Notes under the pieces: generated by a model
Told to the model about the DNA's origin: nothing
The model's database searches: none
The model's input: only the letters and a program-made list of their open reading frames with translations
From: an uncultured Collinsella sp.
Lineage (GTDB): Bacteria; Actinomycetota; Coriobacteriia; Coriobacteriales; Coriobacteriaceae
NCBI GenBank assembly: GCA_902464645.1
Contig: CABQKL010000044.1
Coordinates: forward strand, 1 to 15,455
Reading direction: 5' to 3'
Length of the DNA: 15,455 bases
Program-made: the position numbers and the translations under genes
In this document: positions 14,225 through 15,455 of the stretch, one piece after another
Numbering within the stretch: the stretch's first letter is position 1
Layout of the letters: each line of letters begins with the position of its first letter

Positions 14225-15373
14225 ATGGCCAAGAATTCAGGTCCCGTACGTACCGTTCATGCACGCACGACGGGTAAAGAGCGCGACGAGATGATCGCCA
14301 CCACCAAGGCCGAGATTGAGAAGAAGTTCGGCCAGGGCTCTATTATGAGGTATGGCGACGGCGGTCCCGAGCTCGAGGTCGAGGCTATTCCGACGGGCTC
14401 TCTGGCGCTCGATGCCGCCTTGGGTATCGGTGGCGTTCCGCGCGGCCGTATCGTCGAGATTTATGGCCCCGAGTCCTCCGGTAAGACGACGCTTTCGCTT
14501 GAGATTCTTGCAGAGGCACAGGCCATGGGCGGCGTTGTGGCATTTATCGATGCCGAGCACGCGCTTGATCCCACCTATGCCGCGCGCATCGGTGTCGATA
14601 TCGATGAGGTCCTCATTTCCCAGCCCGATACGGGCGAGCAGGCGCTCGAGATCGTCGATATGCTTGTGCGCTCCGGTGCCATCGACGCCATCGTCGTCGA
14701 CTCTGTTGCCGCCTTGACTCCGCGTGCCGAGATCGAGGGCGAGATCGGTGACACGACGGTGGGTCTGCAGGCTCGTTTGATGAGCCAGGCACTCCGCAAG
14801 CTCGCCGGCTCGCTTTCCAAGTCCAACACGACCTGCATCTTCATTAACCAGCTGCGCGAGAAGATCGGCGTCATGTTCGGCAACCCCGAGACCACCACGG
14901 GCGGCCGCGCGCTCAAGTTCTTCTCTTCCGTGCGAATCGATATTCGCAAAATCGATACCATCAAGCTCAAGGACGAGGTTATCGGCAATCGCGTTCGTGC
15001 CAAGGTCGTTAAGAACAAGGTGGCCGCTCCGTTCCGCTCGGCCGAGTTTGACATCATGTATGGCACCGGCATCTCCAAAGAGGGCTCGATTCTGGATATG
15101 GCCGTCGAGTGCGGCATCTGTAAAAAGATGGGGTCCTGGTTTGCCTATGGCGAGGATAAGCTCGGCAACGGTCGCGAGGCCGCCAAGACGTTCCTGCGCG
15201 AGCATCCCGATTGCGCCGACGAGATCGAGCACAAGGTTCGCCTTGCCTGCGGTCTTGAGTATGACGACGATGCCCCCTCCGAGGTTGAGTTGACCGACCA
15301 GGCTGCCCCCGAGGAGTTTGATGAGCTGTACGCCATCGATGGTTCCGCGATGCTCGACGATGACGACGAGTAG
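14225..15373 (+). CDS. recA: Recombinase RecA
   Basis: RecA forms filaments on single-stranded DNA, carries out strand exchange, and triggers LexA self-cleavage in the SOS response. The 382 residues include Walker A GPESSGKT (81-88), FIDAEHALDP, the Walker B strand with IVVDSVAALTPRAEIEG, the DNA-binding loops (GDTTVGLQARLMSQALRKL and INQLREKIGVMFGNPETTTGG), and an acidic C-terminal tail ending DDDDE. The N terminus is about 15 residues longer than in E. coli RecA. The start at ATG 14225 is chosen because GAGGAGG (14211-14217) lies 7 nt upstream; an in-frame TTG at 14204 lies ahead of that site. It is controlled by the LexA-box promoter. Confidence 0.98.
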   Translation: MAKNSGPVRTVHARTTGKERDEMIATTKAEIEKKFGQGSIMRYGDGGPELEVEAIPTGSLALDAALGIGGVPRGRIVEIYGPESSGKTTLSLEILAEAQAMGGVVAFIDAEHALDPTYAARIGVDIDEVLISQPDTGEQALEIVDMLVRSGAIDAIVVDSVAALTPRAEIEGEIGDTTVGLQARLMSQALRKLAGSLSKSNTTCIFINQLREKIGVMFGNPETTTGGRALKFFSSVRIDIRKIDTIKLKDEVIGNRVRAKVVKNKVAAPFRSAEFDIMYGTGISKEGSILDMAVECGICKKMGSWFAYGEDKLGNGREAAKTFLREHPDCADEIEHKVRLACGLEYDDDAPSEVELTDQAAPEEFDELYAIDGSAMLDDDDE

Positions 15374-15384
15374 CGGATGCCGAC

Positions 15385-15455
15385 ATGTCGTATACGGTGA
15401 CCGAGGCCACGGTCGTCTTTCCCGATAAGAAGGCGGCCTCCTCGTTCTCGAGCGG
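15385..15455 (+). CDS. Start of a gene after recA, probably recX (3' end outside window)
   Basis: An ATG 11 bp after the recA stop opens a frame that stays open to the window edge (MSYTVTEATVVFPDKKAASS). RecX, an inhibitor of RecA filaments, commonly follows recA in this position. The 23 visible residues are too few to identify RecX, and no strong ribosome-binding site is seen, so the name rests on context. Confidence 0.5.
   Translation, partial: MSYTVTEATVVFPDKKAASSFSS

Overview
The window is a GC-rich bacterial chromosome segment made almost wholly of housekeeping genes on the + strand. Gene order (era-recO, rpsO-pnp, RNase J-ftsK, and rimO-pgsA-cinA-recA), a Gram-positive-type LexA box in front of recA, RNase J, and Gly/Arg/Asp-rich linkers all point to a high-GC Gram-positive. 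I infer a Coriobacteriia member such as Collinsella or a relative from general protein character; no marker in the window proves this.

Layout. (1) 1-1421: 3' part of era (ribosome-assembly GTPase), then recO (recombinational repair). (2) 1422-4289: rpsO with a structured leader and its own terminator, then pnp with a three-hairpin leader and a strong terminator. This is the classical rpsO-pnp pair. (3) 4236-4874: a 639-bp gene-free region holding the most unusual feature of the window. Two copies of an 87-bp element lie in opposite orientation. Each is embedded in its own long perfect palindromic arms (25 bp and 32 bp), which share no sequence with each other. Differences between the copies are mostly paired (compensatory), so folding is what is conserved. 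(4) 4875-13967: a tight co-directional block of rnj (RNase J), ftsK, a RodZ-like membrane HTH protein, yajQ, rimO, pgsA and the CinA C-terminal-domain gene, with gaps from a 1-bp overlap to 26 bp. In this sequence rnj is split by a 38-bp tandem duplication that shifts the frame. (5) 13968-15455: a palindromic terminator, then recA under a near-consensus promoter with a LexA box between -35 and -10, then the first codons of a gene that is probably recX.

Functionally the region joins RNA decay and translation (era, rpsO, pnp, rnj, rimO), DNA repair (recO, recA) and envelope or division work (ftsK, RodZ-like, pgsA). Ordinary genes were annotated with high confidence. The novelty is concentrated in the pnp-rnj intergenic region and in the rnj lesion.
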